A stretch of 64,000 bases of DNA from Zarea fungicola (taxonomy: Eukaryota; Ascomycota; Sordariomycetes; Hypocreales; Cordycipitaceae). Made by a program: the position numbers and the translations under genes. This document shows positions 11,399 to 23,145 of this stretch, piece by piece. Each line of letters opens with the position of its first letter. Within the stretch, counting starts at the first letter, position 1. The stretch is taken from NCBI GenBank assembly GCA_900169235.1, contig FWCC01000192.1, positions 62,001-126,000 of the forward strand, read 5' to 3'. The notes below the pieces were generated by a model. That model did not search any database. It was given only the letters and a program-made list of their open reading frames with translations, and was not told where the DNA came from.

Positions 11399-13583
11399 TT
11401 ACGCTTCGAATGACTTGATAGCGCCATCGGCACTGGGGGGCTGCATCGCGGCCCCGGGCGGCACCGACTGGAATCCAAGCGCATCGCCGTCCCGCATCGC
11501 ATCCTGCGCTAGGCGCACAGCCTGGTCAGCCCCGGCCTCGGCCGCCGCCTGCAGGCCGTCCTGAACCTCCCGGACTCGCTTGCGGAAAGCCAGGCGGTCC
11601 AAGAACAGTTGTTGCCGGGCCCGCTCCAGCTCTCGTCTCTCTTCCCGGAGCACAGCCTCCAGCTCACCAAAGTACTTGAGTTTCATCTCGAGCTTCTGCA
11701 ACATGACATTTGTAGCCGCCGAGACCAGACGCGTCATCTCACGCTCCTCATGAGAAGCAAAGGCCGCAGCGCGGGCCCCCATCGACGCCAACGGAATTGA
11801 CGCCAATTCGGCACTCTTTGACTGCTTGGAACCGGGGTCTTCCTTACGGACATCCAAATCCATAGAGTCCTTCTCTTCTGCGGTCTCGTCACTACCTCCG
11901 TTCGTAGCAGTTGTCTTGCTCCCGTCGAGCTGCTTGCGCAGATTACGCTTCAGTGCCTCGGCAGACTTGTTCGCAGCCGCGGCTGTGCTAGCAGGATCAG
12001 CTAGGCTGGCCAGGAAGCCGACCACGGACATGACTGGATTATCCACTTGGCTGAAGGGCAGTTGCCCACCCTGGGTTCCCAAAAGCGAGAGGCCTGAGGG
12101 AGCATTGGCCTGTGTTTCCGCATCGAGATACTTCTCCTCGATATCCAGTTGGAGAAACTGTAGCACACACTCCTCCCTGGTGCGAGTACCAACATGTTCA
12201 GCAATCTCACCCCAATCGTCATCGAATCGCTCCAGTCCCTCCAAAAGTCTTAGAATTTCGGCATCAGTCCATGGTGCGTCGCGATCGATTGTCGTCGTAT
12301 AAGTAGGATTCTCAATCTTGGCATACATGCCCGAGGTGTGGTTCGCAGGCAGGCGGCCCTCCGTGAAGCAACTAGGGCACAGGTCAAATTTCCCCTTGGT
12401 GCTAGCATCAGCCTGGTTGCTGTGGTAGTAGATGCGAGTGCAATCGTTGCCGCATTGGTGGCAGTTGACCTTTGCAATCGGTGTCTTGGTAAGCTCAGGC
12501 GACTCTGGTACACCGTTGGTGGCAGATTCTCCGTTCGCGTTACGTTCTGTCTTGCTAACAGCAGTTCCCTTGGCATTTCCTTCGTAAATATTGCGTCCAA
12601 TCTCAAGGTTCAGCTCAGCCTTGCTGGGTGCGGCTGCGTTAGCTTTGCTGTCAGTATCGGCATTTCTTTTGCCCTCGAGCACAATAGGATCGGCAGAAGG
12701 CTGCCATGGCTGTAGACCACGAGGCGTATCGCAAATAATTTTGAAGTGGCCGGTGAAGGGAGGGCCAACCGGCGACGGGCGTTGCTCGGCATCGACCTAG
12801 ATTATGAATTAGAATTCCGTCCCAAAATTGCCACAAAATATGCATGTACTAAAGTCCTTACCTGATAGTTGATCAAACCCCACTGCTCAAGAAAGGCATG
12901 TACGCGCATAATAGCACACACATCACCAGCCAAGTTCCTGCGGCAAGCAGTAACTGTGAGATATTCGACAGGGTTGAGACGGTACGTGTTGATCATGAAG
13001 TCGCGATAGTCTTTGTACACAGCGGGGGTCTTGCTGCGGTTACGGTTGTTGAAGAACTCGGCCATGGCCTTACGTTCAATGTCGTGGATAGCATTCATGT
13101 CGAACCATGTCGAGTAGCTGGGAAGAACAATGGCATGAGCCTGCGAGATGAGGTGCTCGCGGGCTGCAGACTCGACCATCTCCTTGGACTTGGTTTCTTG
13201 AGCCCCGGACTCGGTAGCACCTTCGGCAGCCTCACCACCTTCCTTTGCCTCTGTCGGCGCGTCGCCCATCTCTTCATCGGGCTGACCCGTTGTGGCGATA
13301 GGGGGGGCTTCGGGCGCACCCAGCAGATTTTCGGGGGCCGTAACAGGGGCGGGAGTAGAGCTATCTTGTTTGATGGCGGCATCTGGCGCGCCAGTTTCCG
13401 ACATTTGCACATCTGCTAGATGACGTTAGCTCGACGCCGCAGTTGCAGAAGGAGCCACTGAGAGAGCATACCTTGAGCAGCAGCCTCAGTATTCCCAGCT
13501 TCTAGCGGAGGCTGTGCTAGGATGGGGTTGTCATTGGGCGAAGCACCATTGTTGGGCGATCCAAACGCCGTGGCGTCTTCCAT
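11399..13583 (-). CDS. RSC8: SWI/SNF-RSC chromatin-remodelling subunit Rsc8/Swi3
   Basis: Exons 13472-13583, 12862-13412 and 11399-12796 (minus strand) join to 686 residues. This is the dimeric scaffold subunit of ATP-dependent nucleosome remodellers. Domain order matches the family: a low-complexity acidic N-terminus; a SWIRM domain (about 125-221) beginning [13 protein letters not shown] and ending at the exon 2/3 border; a ZZ-type zinc finger with CHQCGNDC (about 333) and a later CPSC; a SANT domain (about 395-440) containing [14 protein letters not shown] and the tryptophan of DDDWGEIA; and a Leu/Glu/Arg-rich coiled coil (about 570-640). The start at 13583 is preferred to a longer frame beginning at 13658 because it has the better context and the extra residues look non-coding. 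Several fungi carry one Rsc8/Swi3 protein for both complexes; I cannot tell whether a paralogue exists. Confidence 0.92.
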
Positions 13584-14153
13584 GGCTATGAGATGCGGAT
13601 GATTGTCGCAACGAGTGAGCTTTTCTTCGGTATCAGGAAGGGGGCTAAAGGCATGCAACAGTCGCGTCGCGTACTGTCGAATTTATCAGTAAAAACACCA
13701 GCAAAGATAGAAATGCACAGCAGCGATGCTAATTCAGTCTATAAATGCGATTGGCGCTGCGAAACTGATAAGATGCACTGCCTAGCGTCGCGTCGTGATG
13801 GGAAATTTTGGCGCGCGACGAGGTCGTGGTGCATGGCGACGACGAACACTGGCCAGTAGTTGCTGCAGGCAAGGGGATATTCGTCACGTGGTTTGCGCAA
13901 TGGGAGAAGTCACGTGGTGTGGCTGCCCTACTGGTGTGGCTGTTTCCTTGCGGCTCAACTGATGCCAGTTACACTAACTGGCTAGTAATAACGGAAGGAG
14001 TCGGGCATGATTTGCACGTGACTCGCCGTTCTCTCCGCCGGTCCCGTTAGCTCATGCTCGGCCCGCTGCCAACCGGCTGGCTATTCGACTTAAACAGGCC
14101 TGTGGATGCTTTGCGCTGTCTTCCCCCAGACAACCCACCACGACGCCTTCACA
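13584..14153. promoter_or_regulatory. Divergent RSC8/ETFA promoter with three CACGTG boxes
   Basis: The 570-base spacer between two divergent start codons has CACGTG at 13885-13890, 13911-13916 and 14015-14020, three E-boxes in 136 bases. Nearer RSC8, TTTTGGCGCG at 13806-13815 matches the E2F/MBF-like consensus TTTSSCGC. A regulatory role is inferred from motif density; the factors involved are unknown here. Confidence 0.5.
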
Positions 14154-15249
14154 ATGTTTTCTGCCGGCCGACGAGCTCTAGCCAGGCCTGCCACGGCGGC
14201 CATTGGCCGAGTGACACCCAATGCCTCGGCCAGCAAACGACTACTCTCTGCACTCGCCATCCTTGAGCAGCGCGACGGTCAGCTGAGTACCGGTTCCTTG
14301 AGCGCAGTTACTGCCGCCAAGGCCATTGGTGGCACGGTTCACGCCTTTTTGGCTGGTGCCAGTGTCAAGACTGCCGCCGAACAGGCTGCGAAGGTTGATG
14401 GTGTTGAGAAGATTGTTACGGTTGACAATGCTGCCTACGAAAAGGTTAGCCCTTGGAACAATTGGGCTGCTGGACAATTTCTAACCATCGTCATCGTTGT
14501 AGGGTCTCCCCGAGAACTATGCTCCTCTGCTCGTCGAAAATATCAGGAAGGGAGGATATACACATATTATTGCCGCCAATTCGGCCTTTAGCAAGGCCGT
14601 TTTACCCCGCGTATCCGCACTGCTCGATTCGCAACAAATCTCCGACGTCACGGCTATCCAGGATGAGAAGACATTCGTCCGACCTATCTACGCCGGCAAT
14701 GCGATTGCAACTGTCGAGTCCACCGACGCCATCAAGTTCCTGACGGTGCGTGGCACCTCTTTTGCTGCTGCCACACCCGGCTCTGGCTCTGCGGCCATTG
14801 AGGCCGGCGCGGATCCCAAGGCCGATTCTACCGCCGAATGGGTGTCCGAGGACCTCGCCAAGTCCGACCGTCCTGATCTCGCCACGGCTGGAAAGGTCGT
14901 TTCAGGTGGTCGCGGTCTCAAGTCCAAGGAGGAGTTTGACAAGATCATGCTGCCTCTCGCAGACGCCCTCGGCGCTGCTGTCGGTGCATCCCGCGCCGCT
15001 GTGGATAGTGGATACGCCGATAACAGCCTCCAAGTTGGCCAAACCGGCAAGGTTGTCGCTCCCGAGATGTACCTCGCCGTCGGCATCTCTGGTGCCATCC
15101 AGCATCTGGCTGGTATGAAGGACAGCAAGGTTATTGCAGCCATTAACAAGGATGCTGATGCACCCATTTTCCAGATTGCTGACATTGGTCTGGTGGGTGA
15201 CTTGTTCGAGAAGGTGCCTGAGCTTACGGAAAAGCTAAAAAGCTCGTAG
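14154..15249 (+). CDS. ETFA: Electron transfer flavoprotein alpha subunit, mitochondrial
   Basis: Two exons, 14154-14444 and 14503-15249, give 345 residues, the standard length. ETF takes electrons from mitochondrial acyl-CoA and other dehydrogenases and passes them to ETF-ubiquinone oxidoreductase. The N-terminus (MFSAGRRALARPATAAIGR) is rich in Arg and Ala with no acid, a mitochondrial presequence. The C-terminal FAD domain is clear: SRAAVDSGY (260-268), the LQVGQTGKVVAP loop and the YLAVGISGAIQHLAGM segment (about 288-300), then INKDADAPIFQIADIGLVGD. The intron is phase 0 and has a CTAAC branch site. It diverges from RSC8 and converges on ARH1 with only 71 bases between the stop codons. 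Confidence 0.96.
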
Positions 15250-15320
15250 ATTTATATTATACAACAATGTAAAGGCGTGTTTTTTCTTCTTCTATTATAC
15301 AATAAAAATTCCTTCCTTGT

Positions 15321-16998
15321 TCAGCTTATGACAGACAACATGTGTGCTGTGCTCGTAAACTTTTCTCTCTGCTTGCCTTTTTTACTACCTTTTTCTTTCT
15401 CTGCATTGTCTATTTGATGCCATTGATCCCAGTTGACGGCTTTTTCTGCGTTGATCGTGGTAGTTTCAGCGCGAATGCCTGCCCACCCAGCCGCTGTACC
15501 CTGAGACTGAAGGAAAGCATGGCCAGTGAGCCAATCATGGGCAATGGCGTCACCAGTGGCAAAGGCGTCATTCATTGTTGAGGCAATAACTCCGGTAGGC
15601 CCTAGTTTTACCCATCCTGCGCAATACAGGCCAGGGACCCTCTGCGTAGCCGTAAGAGCGTTGCCAGCTGAGACAAGGCGGGTAATGCGGCCAAGCCCGT
15701 CGTTGTCGACCACGCCACGGCGTTGATCGAACTGAATGCCTGCCTCACCGAAGCCTTCTAGAGCAGTAGACCTATAGCCAACTGAGCGAAATACAATATC
15801 TGAAGACAAACTTTTTGTCTCGTCAGTTGGCGTGACTCTAGACTTGGGATCAAAAGGCGATTCTAGTTGCGTAATGTCGAACTCAGTGCTGGCAACGCGC
15901 GTGGCGTCCTCTGCGCGTGCGACAAAGTGTCTCGGTGATAAGCAGCTGTCCAGAGACCATGATAGTGGTGTATCTGTGGGAGCTGTAGTCGTTCCTTTGA
16001 CGATCACCTCCATGAGTCGTTTTTGGGCTCTGGGGAGGGACTTTAGGTCTTCTGGCAAAAGCGCTCTGTTTACAGGATGAAACCGAACCTTTGGCAGTTT
16101 CATGAGCTCGCGAACTTCCTTGATTGTGAAGGCAGCCTGATATGAATTCATTAGCAATGGCTTTGGCGGGGAGATCCTCCACGGTAAAGTTGGGTCAGCT
16201 CACCTGCATTGGACCACGACGTCCGACGACATGCACTCGCTTGATTTTACTCTGTGCAAGATGCGCGAGAGCATGCTCAGCTATATCCGTCTTTCGGAGC
16301 ACATCTACATGTTCTAGCAGCATGCGGGCTACATCAAGAGCAACATTGCCTTGGCCAATCACGACTGCTTCTTCACCGCTTAGATCGGGCTGGAGTCCGG
16401 CACTGTCCGGCAGACCATTGTACCAGCCCACAAACTCCCGTGCGGAATATATGCCCTTGAGGGTAGACTCTCCGGGTATTTCCAGCTTCTTGTCCTCGGA
16501 GGCACCGTAGGAGAGTAGCACAGAGTCGTAGTTGCGCATCAGCTGTTGAAGTTTAACCAGGCACTGGTCAGGCGATGATGGTGCCGACGCTGACCCGACT
16601 GCGACATTGCCGAGGAATCTGAACTTTGGCGACGAGGCAATTTCCTCGAATTTTTCTTGGCAGTTCTGAAATACGTGTCAGCAATTTGCCGGTGGCGCAC
16701 ACCGCAGCTGGAGCTCGAGGAAGCGCACCTTGACTTCTGGATGGTCTGGCGCAACACCGTGGCGGACCAAGCCGAAAGGGACTGGCAAAGCCTCATACAT
16801 GTCTACCTGTGCACTCGGTATCTTGGCCATCACCCTGTATGCCGTATAAAACCCTGCAGGACCGGATCCTACGACTGCCAGTCGAAAGGGTGTGTCCGCC
16901 GACCGAGACGCAAGGTTGGACGCCAGCCGGCGTCTCGCCACGACAATGCTGCGATTGGGCGCGCATGCAGGGCGCCATATATGCGTCGCACTGATCAT
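15321..16998 (-). CDS. ARH1: NADPH:adrenodoxin (ferredoxin) oxidoreductase, mitochondrial
   Basis: Exons 16729-16998, 16204-16665 and 15321-16136 (minus strand), all with phase-0 junctions, encode 515 residues. Arh1 reduces mitochondrial ferredoxin with NADPH for iron-sulfur cluster and heme A synthesis. Seen: an Arg/Ser-rich presequence (residues 1-35), the FAD Rossmann motif VVGSGPAGFYTAY (from about 42), the family signature VPFGLVRHGVAPDHPEVK closing exon 1, the NADPH-binding VIGQGNVALDVARML (about 192-206), HVVGRRGPMQ at the end of exon 2, and the C-terminal WVKLGPTGVIAST FAD segment. The C-terminal tail is Lys/Glu-rich, as in fungal homologues. Confidence 0.95.
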
Positions 16999-17595
16999 GA
17001 TGAAGCTATAATTGCATGCTTCATGATTGGAAGAGGGGTCTTTTTTTGTAACCTTTTAAACCTTTCTGGTATGCGGAATTAATTTGCTTCCCCGACATTA
17101 CCGGGGTACATCCCGACACTAAAAAAAGTCTCGGCCATCGGCAGCGTTTCTAGTCGGACATCGAAACATCCCCAAAAAAAGAACTTGGGCGGCCCACCAA
17201 ATCGCCAGTTGGCTGGCTAGAGTCCGTTACTGTGGTAACGCCACCACGACAACCGGCAACCACTCAAACCAGGGTATTGGTGTTGCGATAAACTTGAATT
17301 GTCCACTCAAGCGGCTGGCTAACCGAAAATGACTACCGTTTGAATATCCGTCTTCTTTTGGCAGTGGCCCCTCAGGTGACCGCAGCTGAGCCTGATTTTC
17401 GGAGAGTCTTTTCCAGCTCTCTCTCCTCTCTTGGAACACATTCCAACGTCGAATATTTCGCCCACCACCACCCACCTCGACACCCCGCAGTGTTTCTATT
17501 GTTGGATCTTTCCGCATTCCAGGCAGTCAAATCACCAGAGATACCAGAGATTCTGATTCGGACGTGGCCAGCCTTTTAGCTGGCGTAGTTAAGAA
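16999..17595. other. Divergent spacer ARH1 / membrane protein gene
   Basis: About 600 bases between divergent start codons. No gene; CT-rich sequence at about 17400-17470 resembles a fungal promoter/leader of the rightward gene. No further motif that I would defend. Confidence 0.6.
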
Positions 17596-19525
17596 ATGGC
17601 GCCAAGCCAGCCATACCTGTACTCGGCAACAGCGAGTGACGATTCACGATTTCCCACGTCAACATTTGATCCCAAAGCCGTTACACGCGCCAGCTGGGAG
17701 CCTAAGCCAAAGAGACAGCCTCAAAATGGCCCGTTGGTTTCGTTTAACGCACATCCCGAGTATGTCCACAATGCCATGTGCTATAGGTGTATATGTCGGA
17801 ATACTAATCTATAATACAGCTCCCATGAGACTCTGCAGCCGAGATCCCAGTACAAGTCGCTAGGAAGCAAGACCAAGGCCTCCATCAAATGGGTTCGTGG
17901 CTTCCAGCTTTTCTGTCGCCTACTGGAACTCAATGGTGCTCTTGGCATCTTGGTGCTTATGATTTTGATCTCCAATATCAACAGCATCACAGCGTGGATT
18001 ATGCGCATCACCGTAGGTCCATTCGACACGCAGCTCCTGATGATGTTGACTAACAGATAAACAGTCTGGTATCGCAGGACTCCATTCCCTATACGGCGTC
18101 TACCATCACTCTCGCTCGGCAACGGCAAGGACACCAGGCTCCACGGCAGCCTATCAGCTCTTCTCCAGCATGTTTGATCTCGTTATTGCATCCATCTACG
18201 CATACGGCGCATTTTCTACGAACCGATACTCTCACGAATGGACAACGCTCCTCAATGACCAAGGACTCCTCCATTACATGGTGCCGGCAGTGTACTACAC
18301 CATCATTGGTGCCGGCGCATTGCACCTGGTCTCGTTCCTCACCTCCATTTGGCTCGCCATTACGTTCCAGAGAATCAGTGATATGCCTCCAGATATGAAC
18401 CCGCTTGAGTCACACTTGACGGCGCGTCCTTCGTTTCACAAGCGCAACAAGTCCTCGGTCACAACATACAGCGCCGACGAGAAGAGACTGTCGACGGCAC
18501 ACAGTTCCAAGCATCCATCGCAAGCGTCATGGGATAGCTTCTCGTATCCGCGATCTGTCCCATTTATGCATACTCGCACGCATTCAGAGGACACACTCGT
18601 TAACAGCGAGTCACATCTCAACCTGCCCCAGAGACAGTATCAGATCGCATCCAGTAACATGTCGCCCCGTTCATCCGCATCCGCTATCAGCAGCCGAATG
18701 TCTGTGCCCAAGTCTTCGAGAGGAAACTACACTGAGATTGCGCTGGGAGACGCCAGCCCGACTCGCCCACAGTATGTCTCCAATCAAGGCAATGCCAATG
18801 CCAATGGCAGCCCTCGTGTGCCGAAATTCACCGAGACCTGGCTGCCCACAGACTCCCTCATCTCTCGCACAAACCACCGTAACCGGGAAATGGCTGCTAC
18901 CAACACTTCACGCCAGGCCCACAGCTCCCAGTCATATGCAGCCATTGACCAGCGCTATAATGTTGAGGATAATGAGTCCCTGTCGGACTACGGCGATGAC
19001 GAGAATGCGGAGGTCAACAGCGCTCGTGGCGTTTCTAGCAACCCCAGGCATCCCGACGCACTTCGCTGTCACCCCACAGCGAGTTCCAACAACGGCAGCA
19101 GCCCTAAGCCGACAATCACATCTCGTCCCCAAACGCGCGGCAGCACCAGGCCTTCGTCGTCGTCATCTCGCCCGACGACTTCTTGGACCGCCTCCAAACT
19201 CTCTGCCAAGAGCGCGCTGTCCGAGATTAGCAGCAACGAGCGTCTGAACCAGGCTGCGCGCGGCTTGGGAACGGACCGTTCCCCGTGGGCCAACAAGCCT
19301 GACCTTCGCCCACCACCGTCCATTATGGGTGACGAGTTTTACTCGCGCTCCTATGGTGAGCTCCGCCCTGCCACGCCTCCCGTCATGGTAGGCGACACGA
19401 GAAAGATTTCGTCGGGCAACGACTACCATAAGATGTCAAGTGCCGCTGAACGCCGTCGCGTGAGCGGTAAGGTTGCCGAAGAAGGCCTGGCAGGAAACAG
19501 ATTCACGATTGGCTACGCCAGCTAA
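17596..19525 (+). CDS. Multi-pass membrane protein with long Ser-rich cytosolic tail
   Basis: Exons 17596-17759, 17820-18012 and 18065-19525 give 605 residues. The function is not recognised. After a polar N-terminus (1-75) come four hydrophobic segments: ELNGALGILVLMILISN (about 86-103), SGIAGLHSLYGVYH, the FSSMFDLVIASIYAYGAFS region, and VPAVYYTIIGAGALHLVSFL continuing to WLAITF (about 190-215). This four-helix layout resembles MARVEL-like fungal membrane proteins. The rest (about 220-605) is hydrophilic and rich in Ser, Arg, Asn and Pro, probably disordered and phosphorylated. Both introns have GT-AG borders (donors GTATGT and GTAGGT), and intron 1 has an ACTAAT branch site. The first exon is chosen because its splice restores one frame through the first membrane segment. 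Confidence 0.8.
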
Positions 19526-19977
19526 ATTTGTTACAATGGATACAGGGTTTGGTAGTGACCGTCGGGTTGCCAAAAGGTCATGGCTATGCTCGAGTGACGG
19601 TTAGCTTGAGCATTTATTCATTTTTGACTGAAACGAAACGAAATGAGGACAAGATCAAGTTGGATATTGTCAGGGAAAGGGAATTGGTGTGGATATGGAA
19701 TCTGCCTGTCTGTTTGGTTATAGTTTTTGGCGCATAATTTTGAATTTCTCTGTATAAAAGATTTTTGGTCTTTATTTGTTGCCATAACTGGATTTGATTC
19801 GAGTGACGGGAAGTTTTGACACATACGTATATATAGCTAGACACATATCTTGTAGCTGTTGATGTGGGAGACCGACAACGTTTTGACTCAAGTCGAAACA
19901 CTTCAAACTCTATCAATGCTACAAATAATTGTACAAAATTCCACGCATTTCAGCTTTGTTCAGGAACCCGAAAAGAT
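19526..19977. other. Convergent 3' spacer
   Basis: 450 bases between the stop codons of the membrane protein gene and PMS1. AT-rich, with a TATATATAG run near 19830; consistent with two 3' untranslated regions. No gene seen. Confidence 0.7.
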
Positions 19978-22900
19978 TCATTCGTCACCTCTTGCAAATG
20001 CTTTCCACCGCGCCGCTGACGCCAGCTCCAAGTCACCCTTCCAGCCCTGTTCATCCCACGCCTGCAGTCTGCACAGATGTCGCATGGTTGGTCTGCCGTG
20101 CGGGCAGTTCCAGGGCTTGTCGAGCTCGCCCATGTGACGCACTAGCCCATACATTTGGCTCATCGTGAGGGCCTTGCCAATCATAACGCTGCTTCGGCAC
20201 GCCCGCATGGCAAACATTTTGCGAACCTTGGACGGGCGCGCAATGTACGGCACCGAATCTGTGCTGCTACCACTGCCGCCCGGTGCTTCTGCAAGAATGG
20301 CAATGAGCTCCTCCAGGTCCTCAAGGCTAAATGCCGTTTCACGGCTTAGCGGGAGCGCCGTCAGCACGCAGCGACTACCGACAGGGGAGTCGCCCGACGT
20401 GTCAACAAGGAGTTTGAAGCCGTTGGTCTCAATAGTGGGGAGATTTTCCATGACAATTTCCTCCTCGAGGGCCGTGAGATTCAAGGTTTTCGGGTGCACC
20501 AAGCGTTGAGACTGCACAACAGTTGAGCTTTGTAGTCGCTCAAAGTTGTACTTTTCGTCCGAGGCATGCTGGTCGATGATGAACAGCTCATCGTTGTTGG
20601 CACCATTTCCGGCTGTGGCAATAGGGCTATTTCCTGGCCGCACGGCAATGATAAAACCCATGTTAAATTGTCCAATGACACGCATCTTACCAAAGTCTCC
20701 TTTTGATATAATGAGCTGCAGCCTTGACTCGGCATCCACAGCGCTGATATCTTCGACGGCTTCAATGTTCGCGTTTGTTGATAATATTCTCGAAGCGTTG
20801 GCTTTATAGCTCTCAGCATGAGCGCCGAGGAGCTCAGTACTAAGATCCAGGCACTGTACGTACGCCAGAGTGGCATCTTTTCGGCGTGAAGCCGGCTGAA
20901 AAATATTTATACGCTTGAGGTCTGTCGCAGTTGGCTGTTTATCGGACGGTTGGCGGCCACAGCGAGTTTCGTTGTCGCCCGCCATCTCCTGGTCACTGGC
21001 AACTTCACCTCCCTCCATCTCCATTCCATCGTTGGAAGGGGTTCTATCCTGCTCTGAGGAGTCGGCTTCCTCCTCTTCTTCCAAGTCAGGGCGTCGAGGC
21101 TCAACATCCAGTCCTTGGTCTGGCTCTGAACCATCCTGCTCGCTCTCACTATCCTCTATTTCTAAGTTTGGCTCACTGCCTTCTTCCTGCCTCTCTTCGC
21201 GGACGTCCTCATTGTCAGACAATTCTACTGCCTCCACAGAGGCATCGTCGGTGGCAATGCTCTCCGTTCTTCGTCTTTTGGAGGGAGAAAATACAGTCTT
21301 GGAGCGCGAGATGTCGCCAATCGTTACTGATATAGTTTCCACAACGTCTCTCTTAAGGCTTCGTGGATTTCTCATTCGTGGGGTATCATCCGCCAGTCTC
21401 ATTGGCTGTGTGGCAGGAATTTGAGGCTCTGGAATAACTTCTTTGAAGACACCGTCGACTTCCTCTTGTTCACTTTCCTGGCTCGATAGCACGGAGGCAC
21501 ACTCTGCATTCGGCATTTGCTCTGCTAGTCGATCGTTGAAGTCACGTACTCGGATGGCCCTGCCACTTTGAGATATCTCGCCGCTGTTTCGACCGAACCT
21601 GGCGCTGATACTCGTCTGTCGAGAACCGACATGAATCTTGGCTGCCGGCGAGCTAGTGGAACCGGATGCCCAGCGACTTATTAAGCTTTGAGCACCAGTA
21701 TTTTTGTTGCGCGTAGATGTGTCTGGGGTTTTGGTTGACGGGATTGTCACTGGCTCGTCGACAGAAGATTCCGATCTGTCTTCGGCAACTGACGGTTCTG
21801 ATGCCTCAGACTCCTCGGTCCCTTTCAGCCCTATCAATGATGAGTCTGAAGTGTCTGAAGTGGCCTGTAATTGTTTGGCAGCGGTTGAAGGGTTAGTAGC
21901 GGATCGACCAAGCGTGGAAAAGGCTTGGGCGACTGGGATTGTATATTCGTGATGATCAAACAGTTCAACAAGAGCGGCCCGTAGGCTGTCCAGAAGATTA
22001 TTTTGATCGTGTAAGAGAATACTGCGTTTGTCTGGACTAACATTGACGTCATACATGTTGGTATCTAAACGAATGTCCGCGAAAATGAAGGGTGATTGCG
22101 AATAGTTGTAAGATTTATACACCTCGTTAAACGTCTTTGCGAATTGGGGCAGTCCGCATGGTCGTCCATTCACAAAAAACATTTGCCGGTCAGGAGTTTG
22201 CCGGCCTTCACCATGCACTGGCCGGGAGACATGGCCTAGAACACGAACCTCTTTGGACTCATCGGTGTCTGTCGAGGTCAGGTTGATGCCACTAGTAGTA
22301 GGCTGGATTTCAAGTTTCAGGTCCAAGGACACGAGAGCAGCCATAGTCTTGGCACCAAAAATATTAATTATGTTGTCTTTGGTCGATATGTTTCCTTTTG
22401 TTGAGAAGAGCAGGATTCGCTTGCCTTTAGTGGGCTGTTGGGAAACGGAAAACTTGAGCTGCGTCAGGATGCAGGCATACTGATTAAGCAGGGCTATAAC
22501 TTTGTGCCACTCTCGCTTAATGTTGCGCTCCAGTTCTCGCCGACGGACTGGCAAGTTATGAAACAGCGCATCGACAGCAACAGTAGTGCCTCTTTGCGCG
22601 GCCACGATGGAGGTGGACTTGAGATGTCCGGAGGGCTCAAACGTAAGCTTAGTACCTTTGGGCACATCTTGGGATAGACAGGTCGTAATTGTAACGGTAG
22701 ATAGGGCGCATAGCGACGCCAATGCTTCGCCGCGGAAGCCAAATGTATCCAGACTGGCGATATCAGAATAGGTTGAGAGTTTCGAAGTGTGGTGTTTCAG
22801 TGCAACAGATTCGTAGTTTGCAGGTAAAATTCCGGAACCGTTGTCCTGAATCTCTATAGAATCCAGACCTTGGTTCTTGAATCTGACATCTATAAAATTA

Positions 22901-23145
22901 CTCACATCAGCAAATAAACGGCTCGGAAGTGCGATGTGGTGACGGCAAAGTACCAATGCTAGTAGCGCCGGCATCAACGCTATTTTCAACAAGCTCTTTG
23001 ACAACAGAGCACAGGTCAATAATGACTTGGCCTGATTGGATTTGATGAATCTTTTGGTGTTGTTAGCGAAAAGGGCATAGACGGATGGTAAGCGACGTAA
23101 ATGGCCCCGTACACTACGGCCATCGATTTGTTTGATGGTGGCCAT
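19978..23145 (-). CDS. PMS1: DNA mismatch-repair MutL homologue Pms1 (human PMS2 type)
   Basis: Exons 23113-23145, 22954-23050 and 19978-22889 (minus strand) give 1013 residues. With Mlh1 it forms MutL-alpha, the nicking endonuclease of nuclear mismatch repair. The spliced N-terminus is a GHKL ATPase: [12 protein letters not shown], then [12 protein letters not shown] with the catalytic Glu (about 32), the EIQDNGSGI motif and [10 protein letters not shown] long polar linker (about 350-740) rich in Ser, Glu and Asp is typical. The endonuclease site is intact: [12 protein letters not shown] at about 816 and CPHGRP at about 972, so it is the active Pms1/PMS2 type rather than Mlh1. Without splicing the frame stays open from 23145 but reads the 97-nt exon 2 in the wrong frame and loses the catalytic Glu segment; the spliced reading is clearly correct. 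An MluI box lies upstream. Confidence 0.95.
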   Translation of the reverse strand: MATIKQIDGRSVRGHLRRLPSVYALFANNTKRFIKSNQAKSLLTCALLSKSLLKIALMPALLALVLCRHHIALPSRLFADVSNFIDVRFKNQGLDSIEIQDNGSGILPANYESVALKHHTSKLSTYSDIASLDTFGFRGEALASLCALSTVTITTCLSQDVPKGTKLTFEPSGHLKSTSIVAAQRGTTVAVDALFHNLPVRRRELERNIKREWHKVIALLNQYACILTQLKFSVSQQPTKGKRILLFSTKGNISTKDNIINIFGAKTMAALVSLDLKLEIQPTTSGINLTSTDTDESKEVRVLGHVSRPVHGEGRQTPDRQMFFVNGRPCGLPQFAKTFNEVYKSYNYSQSPFIFADIRLDTNMYDVNVSPDKRSILLHDQNNLLDSLRAALVELFDHHEYTIPVAQAFSTLGRSATNPSTAAKQLQATSDTSDSSLIGLKGTEESEASEPSVAEDRSESSVDEPVTIPSTKTPDTSTRNKNTGAQSLISRWASGSTSSPAAKIHVGSRQTSISARFGRNSGEISQSGRAIRVRDFNDRLAEQMPNAECASVLSSQESEQEEVDGVFKEVIPEPQIPATQPMRLADDTPRMRNPRSLKRDVVETISVTIGDISRSKTVFSPSKRRRTESIATDDASVEAVELSDNEDVREERQEEGSEPNLEIEDSESEQDGSEPDQGLDVEPRRPDLEEEEEADSSEQDRTPSNDGMEMEGGEVASDQEMAGDNETRCGRQPSDKQPTATDLKRINIFQPASRRKDATLAYVQCLDLSTELLGAHAESYKANASRILSTNANIEAVEDISAVDAESRLQLIISKGDFGKMRVIGQFNMGFIIAVRPGNSPIATAGNGANNDELFIIDQHASDEKYNFERLQSSTVVQSQRLVHPKTLNLTALEEEIVMENLPTIETNGFKLLVDTSGDSPVGSRCVLTALPLSRETAFSLEDLEELIAILAEAPGGSGSSTDSVPYIARPSKVRKMFAMRACRSSVMIGKALTMSQMYGLVRHMGELDKPWNCPHGRPTMRHLCRLQAWDEQGWKGDLELASAARWKAFARGDE

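Noticed and set aside
19978..23145. Single-exon PMS1 reading frame of 1055 codons
   Set aside because: It destroys the ATPase motif; splicing two GT-AG introns restores the family N-terminus exactly.
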